From Zeaxanthinibacter sp. PT1 (GTDB lineage: Bacteria; Bacteroidota; Bacteroidia; Flavobacteriales; Flavobacteriaceae), in the NCBI RefSeq assembly GCF_028464225.1, contig NZ_JAQPCN010000005.1:1-64000 (forward strand): 64,000 bases of DNA, read 5' to 3'. Each line of letters begins with the position of its first letter. Position 1 is the first letter of the stretch. The position numbers and the translations under genes are program-made. The notes below the pieces were generated by a model. That model did not search any database. It worked only from the letters and a program-made list of their open reading frames with translations, and was not told where the DNA came from. This document shows positions 51,670 to 61,010 of the stretch, piece by piece.

Positions 51670-53298
51670 ATGATCCGATTTACGTTGTTCTCGCTACTCC
51701 TTTTGCTGGGATTCACCGCCTGTTCACCTTCCAAAGAAACTGCAGATACCCTGGTGATCAATGCTAATGTTTATACCGTAGACAGTGCTTTTAGTAAGGC
51801 AACTGCTTTTGCGATAAAGAACGGGCGTTTTATTGCTGTGGGAAGCGACCAGGAATTACAGGATAAATATGAGGCAGCAGAGCTATTTGATGCCGAAGGG
51901 AAGACAATTGTCCCCGGCCTGATCGATGCACACTGCCATTTTTATGGCCTGGGTCTCAACCAGGAAGTGGTCGACCTTACAGGGACCAAAAGTTACCAGG
52001 AAGTTCTGGATCGTGTCAAAGCCTTCCAGGAAGAAAGAGCTGCAGATTTTATCCGCGGTCGTGGATGGGATCAGAACGACTGGGAAGTAAAAGAGTTTCC
52101 GACCAGTGAGGAACTGGACGTCTTGTTCCCGGATACGCCTGTAGCCCTGGAACGAGTAGATGGGCATGCGTACCTGGTGAACAGTACTGCCTTAGAAATG
52201 GCCGGGATAGGACCGGGTACAGAAGTTCCCGGAGGAGAGGTGGTAAAAGAAGGAGGGAAACCAACCGGTGTCCTTGTGGATGGCCCCATGGCACTGGTAG
52301 ATGCTGTAATGCCTAAGCCGGATAAAGAAACCATGGTGCGGGCCCTGAAAGCGGCCGAGAAACTTTCTTTTGACTACGGGCTAACTACTGTGAATGATGC
52401 GGGCTTAGACCGAGCCGTTATAGAGATGATAGACAGCCTGCAACAGGCGGGTGATCTTCGCATAAGAGTGTATGCTATGGTGAGCAACAGCAAGGAAAAT
52501 CTTGACCATTACCTGGAGCAGGGCATCCTGAAGACAGACCGCCTCAATGTACGTTCTGTTAAAGTCTACGGCGATGGTGCCCTTGGTTCCCGTGGCGCTG
52601 CATTGAAAGCACCTTATTCCGATAAGGATGGTCACTTTGGTGCCATGGTCACCCCTGTAGCCGATATACAGGCACTGGCCCAAAGGATCGCAGCTACAGA
52701 ATACCAGATGAATACACACGCCATAGGTGATTCTGCCAATGCAGTGATCCTGAAAACATATGCCGAGGTACTTGCAGGAAAAGCAGATCCGCGTTGGAAG
52801 ATTGAACACGCCCAAGTGATCGCTCCGCAGGATTTTAATTATTTCGGGCAGAAGATCATTCCTTCCGTTCAACCTACCCATGCGACGAGCGATATGTACT
52901 GGGCTGAAGACCGCCTAGGGGCTGAAAGAATCAATGGGGCTTACGCATTTAAGGACCTACTCAAGAGAGCCGGGTTACTTGCCCTGGGAACCGATTTCCC
53001 GGTAGAACAGGTAAACCCTTTCCTCACCTTTTATGCAGCCGTGACCCGGCAGGACACTGAAGCGTATCCAGAGGGCGGGTTTACGCCATCACAATTGCTG
53101 AGTAGGGAAGAAGCGCTGAAAGGGATGACCATCTGGGCAGCCTATTCTAATTTTGAAGAAGAAGAAAAAGGAAGTATTGAGGCGGGTAAATTTGCCGACT
53201 TTGTTTTATTGGATAAGGATATCATGCAAATCCCGCCTAATGAGATCCCGGAACTGCAAGCGGTTAAAGTAAGCGTGAACGGGGAATGGGTGAAATAA
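51670..53298 (+). CDS. Amidohydrolase family lipoprotein (YtcJ-like)
   Basis: The 542-aa protein belongs to the amidohydrolase 3 group: PGLIDAHCHFYG holds the metal ligands near residue 85, HAIGDSAN and KIEHAQVI hold histidines, and GTDFPVEQVNP holds the catalytic aspartate. The signal peptide with lipobox GFTAC (C18) implies a membrane-anchored enzyme. A longer frame of 60 residues overlaps the NYN gene and lacks a signal, so the start is at 51670. Substrate unknown. Confidence 0.83.
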   Translation: MIRFTLFSLLLLLGFTACSPSKETADTLVINANVYTVDSAFSKATAFAIKNGRFIAVGSDQELQDKYEAAELFDAEGKTIVPGLIDAHCHFYGLGLNQEVVDLTGTKSYQEVLDRVKAFQEERAADFIRGRGWDQNDWEVKEFPTSEELDVLFPDTPVALERVDGHAYLVNSTALEMAGIGPGTEVPGGEVVKEGGKPTGVLVDGPMALVDAVMPKPDKETMVRALKAAEKLSFDYGLTTVNDAGLDRAVIEMIDSLQQAGDLRIRVYAMVSNSKENLDHYLEQGILKTDRLNVRSVKVYGDGALGSRGAALKAPYSDKDGHFGAMVTPVADIQALAQRIAATEYQMNTHAIGDSANAVILKTYAEVLAGKADPRWKIEHAQVIAPQDFNYFGQKIIPSVQPTHATSDMYWAEDRLGAERINGAYAFKDLLKRAGLLALGTDFPVEQVNPFLTFYAAVTRQDTEAYPEGGFTPSQLLSREEALKGMTIWAAYSNFEEEEKGSIEAGKFADFVLLDKDIMQIPPNEIPELQAVKVSVNGEWVK

Positions 53299-53315
53299 AC
53301 GAAGATTCAGATCAT

Positions 53316-53350
53316 AAAAAAACCGGGGTTTTTAGCCCCGGTTTTTTTGT
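53316..53350. terminator. Bidirectional terminator between amidohydrolase and DUF2911 genes
   Basis: AACCGGGG (53321-53328) pairs with CCCCGGTT (53336-53343), with A-rich sequence upstream and T-rich downstream, so it can stop both converging transcripts. Confidence 0.9.
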
Positions 53351-53361
53351 TTACTGTAGTA

Positions 53362-53898
53362 TCAGAAACTCATAGGTAATGCTACCCTGTTCTTGCCCCA
53401 GCCCATGACCATATGTACGCCCTCATCTACGTCTTTAAACGCAATGGAAAAAGCTTCGAGCGACTCTGATCCTTCACTTGCCCCGGCTTTAATCCTGGCG
53501 ACATCCCCGGACTCGTCGTAAGTATAGGCTCCCCATTGGTTCAGGTTCTTGTTGAGGATTACAGTCCACTCGTTTTCACCCGGAATAGTGAATAAAGAGT
53601 AAGTACCCGCTTTTATCATTTCACCTCCAACCTGGGTGTCCTGGTAAAAAGTGATCTCTGCTGATTCATTGGCTCCGGTTCTCCAAACCGAACCTGCAGG
53701 GGCTAACTCGGATATGGACCTGCCTTTTAATTGTGGCCTGCTGTAAACCACCTTTACTTTCTTATCAGAGATTTTGTAGCTGGATGGGTAAGTGGCTATA
53801 TCAGCCGGACTCTTATCCAGCCCACTGAATTCCTGGGCCGCAACAGGGCTGGCCACAAATGCCGTAATTAACAGGATAAGGCTTGCAATTTTTTTCAT
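53362..53898 (-). CDS. DUF2911 domain-containing secreted protein
   Basis: The 178-aa protein has a signal peptide ending PVAAQ and one DUF2911 domain with the pattern VKVVYSRPQLKGRSI, then GSVWRTGANESAEITFY and GTYSLFTIPGENEWTVILN. Function of the family is unknown; it is common in Bacteroidota. Monocistronic. Confidence 0.85.
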   Translation of the reverse strand: MKKIASLILLITAFVASPVAAQEFSGLDKSPADIATYPSSYKISDKKVKVVYSRPQLKGRSISELAPAGSVWRTGANESAEITFYQDTQVGGEMIKAGTYSLFTIPGENEWTVILNKNLNQWGAYTYDESGDVARIKAGASEGSESLEAFSIAFKDVDEGVHMVMGWGKNRVALPMSF

Positions 53899-54082
53899 CG
53901 TAAATGTTTAAGTGTTAGTGAATATGAATTAATTCTGTCGTTATGTAGGCGTAAACCTTGCATTCGGCAAGAAATTTAGCGCTTACAAAAGATACGTATT
54001 TCTCCCAATAATAGTCTTCATACCTAATGATCTGTTTGTAATTCATAATATATTATTTCAATTAATAACTAATATTGAATTA

Positions 54083-54090
54083 TATGTTTG
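54083..54090 (+). promoter_or_regulatory. Promoter -7 box for asnB
   Basis: TATGTTTG fits TAnnTTTG. It is 54 bp before the start; no clear -33 TTG is seen at proper spacing. Confidence 0.35.
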
Positions 54091-54144
54091 GTATTATAAA
54101 TGATAAGTACATCTTTGCTTATATATTGTTTAAAAAAGTACAGC

Positions 54145-55815
54145 ATGTGTGGAATAGTATGTGCCTTTGATATAAAGGAGAGTAGCGAGGTTTTAAGGCC
54201 GCAGTTATTAGAAATGTCTAAGAAAGTAAGACATCGCGGTCCGGACTGGAGCGGGATTTATGCCGATGATAAAGCAATCCTCGCTCATGAACGACTTGCG
54301 ATAGTAGATCCGGCCTCGGGGAAGCAACCGCTATTGAGTGAAGATGGAAAATTGATCCTGGCTGCCAATGGGGAAATCTATAACCACCGGGAGCTTCGCA
54401 AACAGTTTGAAGGACGGTATAACTTTAAAACAGCCTCGGATTGCGAGGTCATCCTCGCCTTGTACCGGGAAAAAGGGACCGGCTTCCTGGACGAGATGAA
54501 CGGAATTTTTGGATTTGCTATTTACGACAGTGAAAAGGATGAATACTTCGTGGCCCGGGACCATATGGGAATCATTCCCCTGTATATCGGTTGGGATAAG
54601 AACGGAACATTCTACGTAGCATCGGAGCTAAAGGCACTGGAAGGTACCTGTACTAAAATTGAGCTATTTCCCCCGGGACATTACCTGCACAGCAGTGATG
54701 GCGAGATGAAACGTTGGTATAAGCGGGATTGGATGGAATACGATGCGGTTAAGGATAACGAAACAAGTATTGCGGCTGTCCGTGATGCCCTGGAAGCTGC
54801 GGTACATCGGCAGCTGATGTCCGATGTGCCTTACGGGGTATTGCTGTCTGGTGGTTTGGACTCTTCAGTTACTTCGGCTATAGCTAAGAAATATGCTGAA
54901 AAAAGGATAGAAAGCGATGACACCACGGAAGCATGGTGGCCAAGGCTGCACTCTTTTTCAGTGGGACTGGAAGGATCGCCCGACCTGGCAGCTGCACGGA
55001 AGGTGGCCGATCATATCGGTACCGTACACCACGAGATCAAATTTACCATACAGGAAGGTTTGGATGCCATCAAGGATGTGATCTATAACCTGGAAACCTA
55101 TGATATTACCACCATCCGTGCCGCTACGCCCATGTACCTCATGGCACGTGTGATCAAATCCATGGGAATCAAGATGGTGCTGTCCGGGGAAGGAGCCGAT
55201 GAACTCTTCGGGGGTTACTTATATTTCCACAAAGCACCTAACGCAAAAGAGTTTCATGAAGAAACAGTGCGTAAATTGGACAAGCTGCATATGTACGATT
55301 GCCTGCGGGCTAATAAATCCCTTGCTGCCTGGGGTATAGAGGGGCGTGTGCCCTTCCTGGACAAGGAATTTATGGATGTGGCCATGAGGATCAACCCCCA
55401 GGATAAGATGATTAACGGGGAGCGCATGGAGAAATGGGTGGTGCGGAAGGCGTTTGAGTCCTACCTTCCTGAAAGTGTCGCCTGGAGGCAGAAAGAGCAA
55501 TTCTCTGATGGGGTAGGGTATAGCTGGATCGATACCCTTAAAGAAGTCGTAGCTACCGAGGTCAGTGACGAACAGCTGGCCAATGCTAAGTTCCGATTCC
55601 CTATCCAGACCCCAACGACCAAGGAAGAGTTCTATTACAGATCCATTTTTGAGTCGCACTTCCCCAGTGACGCTGCTGCTTTTAGTGTTCCCCAGGAGCC
55701 CTCTGTAGCTTGTAGCACCAGGATCGCCCTGGAGTGGGATGCGGCATTTAAGAATATGAACGAGCCCTCCGGTAGGGCCGTTGCAGCGGTACATGCCGAT
55801 GCATACCACAAATAA
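54145..55815 (+). CDS. asnB: Asparagine synthase B, glutamine-hydrolysing
   Basis: The enzyme makes asparagine from aspartate with ATP and glutamine. The glutaminase domain starts MCGIVCAFD, giving the catalytic Cys2 after Met removal, so the start is at 54145 rather than 15 residues upstream. The synthetase domain contains SGGLDSSV (P-loop, about 236-243) and LSGEGADELFGGY. It is 556 aa and full length, with a strong terminator behind. Confidence 0.94.
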   Translation: MCGIVCAFDIKESSEVLRPQLLEMSKKVRHRGPDWSGIYADDKAILAHERLAIVDPASGKQPLLSEDGKLILAANGEIYNHRELRKQFEGRYNFKTASDCEVILALYREKGTGFLDEMNGIFGFAIYDSEKDEYFVARDHMGIIPLYIGWDKNGTFYVASELKALEGTCTKIELFPPGHYLHSSDGEMKRWYKRDWMEYDAVKDNETSIAAVRDALEAAVHRQLMSDVPYGVLLSGGLDSSVTSAIAKKYAEKRIESDDTTEAWWPRLHSFSVGLEGSPDLAAARKVADHIGTVHHEIKFTIQEGLDAIKDVIYNLETYDITTIRAATPMYLMARVIKSMGIKMVLSGEGADELFGGYLYFHKAPNAKEFHEETVRKLDKLHMYDCLRANKSLAAWGIEGRVPFLDKEFMDVAMRINPQDKMINGERMEKWVVRKAFESYLPESVAWRQKEQFSDGVGYSWIDTLKEVVATEVSDEQLANAKFRFPIQTPTTKEEFYYRSIFESHFPSDAAAFSVPQEPSVACSTRIALEWDAAFKNMNEPSGRAVAAVHADAYHK

Positions 55816-55852
55816 GATGAATTAGTTTTTCAGGTAGTTTGATTAGTCGAAA

Positions 55853-55880
55853 AAAGCATCCTTCGCCGGATGCTTTTTTT
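55853..55880 (+). terminator. Terminator of asnB
   Basis: AGCATCC-ttcgcc-GGATGCT forms a hairpin followed by T7. It has a matching A-run upstream, so it could work in both directions. Confidence 0.92.
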
Positions 55881-55972
55881 ATGCGGTTTTTCAGGCTCAA
55901 TTTTCCACATTTTATGTTGATAACTTGGTGCACTAAAATCGTTGAAAAGGCTATATTTCATAGGGTATTCCT

Positions 55973-55980
55973 TATATTTG
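55973..55980 (+). promoter_or_regulatory. Promoter -7 box for gyrB
   Basis: TATATTTG fits TAnnTTTG, 41 bp before the ATG. No good -33 TTG is found at the usual distance. Confidence 0.4.
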
Positions 55981-55994
55981 TGGGATTGCAATAA

Positions 55995-57962
<1,968 letters not shown>

Positions 57963-57983
57963 CAATCCATAGTTACACAACAA

Positions 57984-58011
57984 AAACCTGCACCTCTGGT
58001 GTGGGTTTTTT
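57984..58011 (+). terminator. Terminator of gyrB
   Basis: AACCTGCACC and GGTGTGGGTT form a hairpin with a 3-nt loop, followed by T residues. Confidence 0.7.
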
Positions 58012-58033
58012 AGTTTTGGGCAAAACTGTAATT

Positions 58034-59047
58034 ATGAAAAAAATGATATTGGCGGCTGCTATTATTGGTAGTTCCGCCCTGAGTGCTCAATCTAACGCTA
58101 ACGATCTCCTGGCCGCAGGAGTTGAGGATGCCGAAAAATTTATGACAGATTACCTGTCACCGGTATCCGAAGCGTCTATCTATAGTATTTCTTCGGGCTG
58201 GTTTAATTCTGCCAGTGCCAAACCCCTGGGCGGTTTTGAGATTTCTGTGATCGGGAACCTTACCGGTTTTAAGAATAAAGAAGATAAAAAGTCATTTATC
58301 CTGGATACCTCGGAATACGAGAACCTGCAATTCCAGGATCGTAGTATTTCTAAAGAAGTATCCACTGCATTGGGGGATATTGAAGGAATCGGGGTATTTG
58401 TAGAAGCAGAAGTGGCCCCCGGGATAACAGCCAGGGAAGATTTTGAGCTCCCATCCGGGCTGAGTTCAGAGGGTATTGATTTTATCCCTTCCGGCTACCT
58501 GCAGGGAAGCGTTGGTTTGATCAAAGGGACGGAGATCAAAGCGAGATTCCTGCCGAAGATCGAGACAGACGAGGTCAGTATCAGCTTATACGGCATAGGT
58601 TTACAACACGAATTCACCTCTCACCTTCCCGCGGATAAAATACTACCGATCGCGGTTTCCGGGCTTATCGGCTATACCCATTTAGATGGTAGTTATGACT
58701 TTACCAATACCAGCATCATAGACGGGGAAAACCAGCGTATAGATGCCTCTATTAATTCATGGAATTTCCAGGCAATCGTTTCCACCAGGCTACCTGTTAT
58801 CAATTTTTACGGGGCACTAGGCTACCTGAGCGGTACCTCTACTACCGATGTACTGGGGACATACCGGGTTCAATCAGGTCCCTTCCAGGAAACCTATACA
58901 GATCCATTTAGCATAGAGAAAAAGGTAAACGGGGTAACAGCCAACCTGGGAGCTAAGTTAAAGCTTGGATTCTTCAGGCTGAATGCAGATTACAGCCTGG
59001 GGGCCTTTAATAACCTTTCCTTGGGGGTCAATTTCGGCTTCCGTTAA
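58034..59047 (+). CDS. DUF6588-like outer-membrane protein
   Basis: The 337-aa product has a signal peptide (ending ALSAQ) and a beta-barrel pattern. The segment DAEKFMTDYLSPVSEASIYS, then SSGWFNSASAKPLGGFEISV, is typical of a Bacteroidota family annotated as DUF6588, which I name from memory. An 11-residue longer frame exists but gives a poorer signal peptide. Function unknown. Confidence 0.75.
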   Translation: MKKMILAAAIIGSSALSAQSNANDLLAAGVEDAEKFMTDYLSPVSEASIYSISSGWFNSASAKPLGGFEISVIGNLTGFKNKEDKKSFILDTSEYENLQFQDRSISKEVSTALGDIEGIGVFVEAEVAPGITAREDFELPSGLSSEGIDFIPSGYLQGSVGLIKGTEIKARFLPKIETDEVSISLYGIGLQHEFTSHLPADKILPIAVSGLIGYTHLDGSYDFTNTSIIDGENQRIDASINSWNFQAIVSTRLPVINFYGALGYLSGTSTTDVLGTYRVQSGPFQETYTDPFSIEKKVNGVTANLGAKLKLGFFRLNADYSLGAFNNLSLGVNFGFR

Positions 59048-59075
59048 TCCTATACCAATTAACCGACCATTGCTG

Positions 59076-59117
59076 AATTCCCGGGACACCTCAAGGTGTT
59101 ACCGGGAATTTTTTTGC
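59076..59117 (+). terminator. Terminator of the DUF6588-like gene
   Basis: AATTCCCGG (59076-59084) pairs with CCGGGAATT (59102-59110), with inner arms CACCT/AGGTG, followed by T6. Confidence 0.9.
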
Positions 59118-59155
59118 GTCGTTGTTGCTATTTTGAAAGCGATGGAAACACAAAA

Positions 59156-59182
59156 AAACAGCTTTCCTGGGAAAGCTGTTTT
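59156..59182 (-). terminator. Terminator of the small lipoprotein gene
   Basis: AAAACAGCTTTC and GAAAGCTGTTTT form a perfect hairpin with flanking A and T runs, placed 27 bp after the stop of the minus-strand gene. Confidence 0.85.
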
Positions 59183-59208
59183 AGGCATATATGGGAAAAT
59201 TTGGGGAC

Positions 59209-59580
59209 TTATTCTCTAAAGGCAAGCACATTGCCTTTCTCATCTTCCAGGAAGGTTCCTTCCGGGGTTTCTCTCATGCTTACCACTTGTTTTTCAAGGT
59301 CGGTACCGGGGTAAGTAATGGTGTAAAATCCATCCGCGTACTCCCAACTGAAATCTGTTTTAATTTCCAGGTTACTACCGTTATACTTATGGTAGCGGCC
59401 AAGGTAAACATCGTTAAAAATCCATTCCTGTCTTACGGATTCCTTTTCGGTATCACTGCTGTTATTGATCTGCTCTTGCACCCAGATCCCGATAACAGGA
59501 TCATTATTATCCGGGACGCGGGTACAGTTACTCACGGCCACAAGGGTCAATAGCATAACGAGGGAAAATAACTTTTTCAT
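59209..59580 (-). CDS. Small lipoprotein, lipocalin-like
   Basis: The 123-aa product has a lipoprotein signal with lipobox VSNC (about C19). The mature part GIWVQEQINNSSDTEKESVR and YADGFYTITYPG reads as a small beta barrel of the kind seen in Bacteroidota lipocalin-like lipoproteins. Function unknown. Confidence 0.75.
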   Translation of the reverse strand: MKKLFSLVMLLTLVAVSNCTRVPDNNDPVIGIWVQEQINNSSDTEKESVRQEWIFNDVYLGRYHKYNGSNLEIKTDFSWEYADGFYTITYPGTDLEKQVVSMRETPEGTFLEDEKGNVLAFRE

Positions 59581-59799
59581 TAAAGTAGGTTAATTACAAT
59601 TTGGGTCTAATCAGAACGATCCCTTTTTCCTTAGTATTGCCGCGATTCGATGTACTACACAGCTTTTACGAAAATTTTCGTTGAACTGCACTTTTGCGCA
59701 AAAATTCCTCGATTAACTGCATTATTTCAACGGGGATCCTGGTGAACCTGCCTGCTTTCACATAATGTATTTCTGCCCCGGAATTAGTTAAAAAATCAG

Positions 59800-59807
59800 T
59801 ATTTTTG
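59800..59807 (+). promoter_or_regulatory. Promoter -7 box for mdh
   Basis: TATTTTTG fits TAnnTTTG, 35 bp before the start. No clear -33 element. Confidence 0.4.
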
Positions 59808-59842
59808 GCAGGCAAGAATATAAACCTAAAAATTTACCACAC

Positions 59843-60769
59843 ATGAAAGTTACCATCGTAGGGGCAGGGGCTGTAGGGGCCAGTTGCGCAGAATATATCG
59901 CAATCAAGGATTTTGCATCAGAAGTCGTACTCTTGGATATCAAGGAAGGATTCGCGGAAGGAAAGGCTATGGACCTGATGCAGACCGCTTCCCTGAATGG
60001 CTTTGATACAAAGATCACCGGAATCACCAACGACTATTCTAAGACAGCCGGAAGTGACATCGCTGTGATCACTTCTGGAATCCCAAGAAAACCTGGGATG
60101 ACCCGGGAAGAACTTATCGGGATCAATGCCGGGATCGTAAAATCTGTTGCCGGCAGCCTGTTGGAGCACTCTCCGGATGTTACGCTAATTGTGGTGAGTA
60201 ACCCAATGGATACCATGACTTACCTGGTACATAAGACTACAGATATTCCTAAGAACAGGATCATTGGAATGGGTGGAGCCTTGGATAGTGCACGTTTCAA
60301 ATACAGGCTTGCACAAGCTTTAGAAGCTCCTATTTCTGATGTGGACGGTATGGTGATCGGTGGTCATAGTGATACAGGTATGGTGCCCCTGACTAGGCAT
60401 GCCACCAGGAACAGTGTTAAGGTATCTGAATTCCTTTCAGAAGACCGACTCAACCAGGTTGCTGAAGACACCAAAGTTGGAGGTGCAACGCTAACCAAGC
60501 TGCTCGGAACCAGTGCCTGGTATGCACCGGGTGCAGCGGTTTCTGCCTTGGTCCAGGCTATAGCCTGCGATCAGAAAAAAATGTTCCCATGTTCTGCATT
60601 ACTGGAAGGGGAGTACGGACTTAACGATATCTGTATCGGGGTTCCGGTATTGCTCGGGAAGAACGGGATTGAAAAGATCGTAGATATCGAGCTAGACGAA
60701 GCGGAAAAAGCGAAAATGAAAGAAAGTGCTGAAGGAGTAAGCAAGGTAAATGAACTGTTACAACTCTGA
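59843..60769 (+). CDS. mdh: Malate dehydrogenase
   Basis: The 308-aa NAD-dependent enzyme interconverts malate and oxaloacetate in the citric-acid cycle. GAGAVGASCAEY (nucleotide site), GIPRKPGMTREEL (substrate loop with arginines), VSNPMDTMTYL and GGHSDTGMVPL with the catalytic histidine are intact. It is the LDH-like malate dehydrogenase type. Confidence 0.96.
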   Translation: MKVTIVGAGAVGASCAEYIAIKDFASEVVLLDIKEGFAEGKAMDLMQTASLNGFDTKITGITNDYSKTAGSDIAVITSGIPRKPGMTREELIGINAGIVKSVAGSLLEHSPDVTLIVVSNPMDTMTYLVHKTTDIPKNRIIGMGGALDSARFKYRLAQALEAPISDVDGMVIGGHSDTGMVPLTRHATRNSVKVSEFLSEDRLNQVAEDTKVGGATLTKLLGTSAWYAPGAAVSALVQAIACDQKKMFPCSALLEGEYGLNDICIGVPVLLGKNGIEKIVDIELDEAEKAKMKESAEGVSKVNELLQL

Positions 60770-60794
60770 TAGTGCAGACACTATAAACTGAAAG

Positions 60795-60822
60795 AGCCGG
60801 GAATTTGTCCCGGCTTTTTTTA
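60795..60822 (+). terminator. Terminator of mdh
   Basis: AGCCGGGA (60795-60802) pairs with TCCCGGCT (60808-60815), followed by a T-run. Confidence 0.92.
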
Positions 60823-60936
60823 TGCAAAACGGCTTTTTAACAGGAGTTCAGGGAGCAAATGATACCTTATTATATAAGGCGGCTTCCCATACCCGGGCTT
60901 AAATTATGATCTTCTGCCGCAGGCGGAATAAATAAA

Positions 60937-60967
60937 TTGTCAATTCTTGGTGTAAATCATATATTTG
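60937..60967 (+). promoter_or_regulatory. Promoter of secDF
   Basis: TTG (60937-60939), a 20-bp spacer and TATATTTG (60960-60967) form a good Bacteroidota promoter; the start is 43 bp downstream. Confidence 0.6.
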
Positions 60968-61010
60968 CACGCTATTTACCAACACCATCTAATAAAAAAA
61001 CGAGTGACCC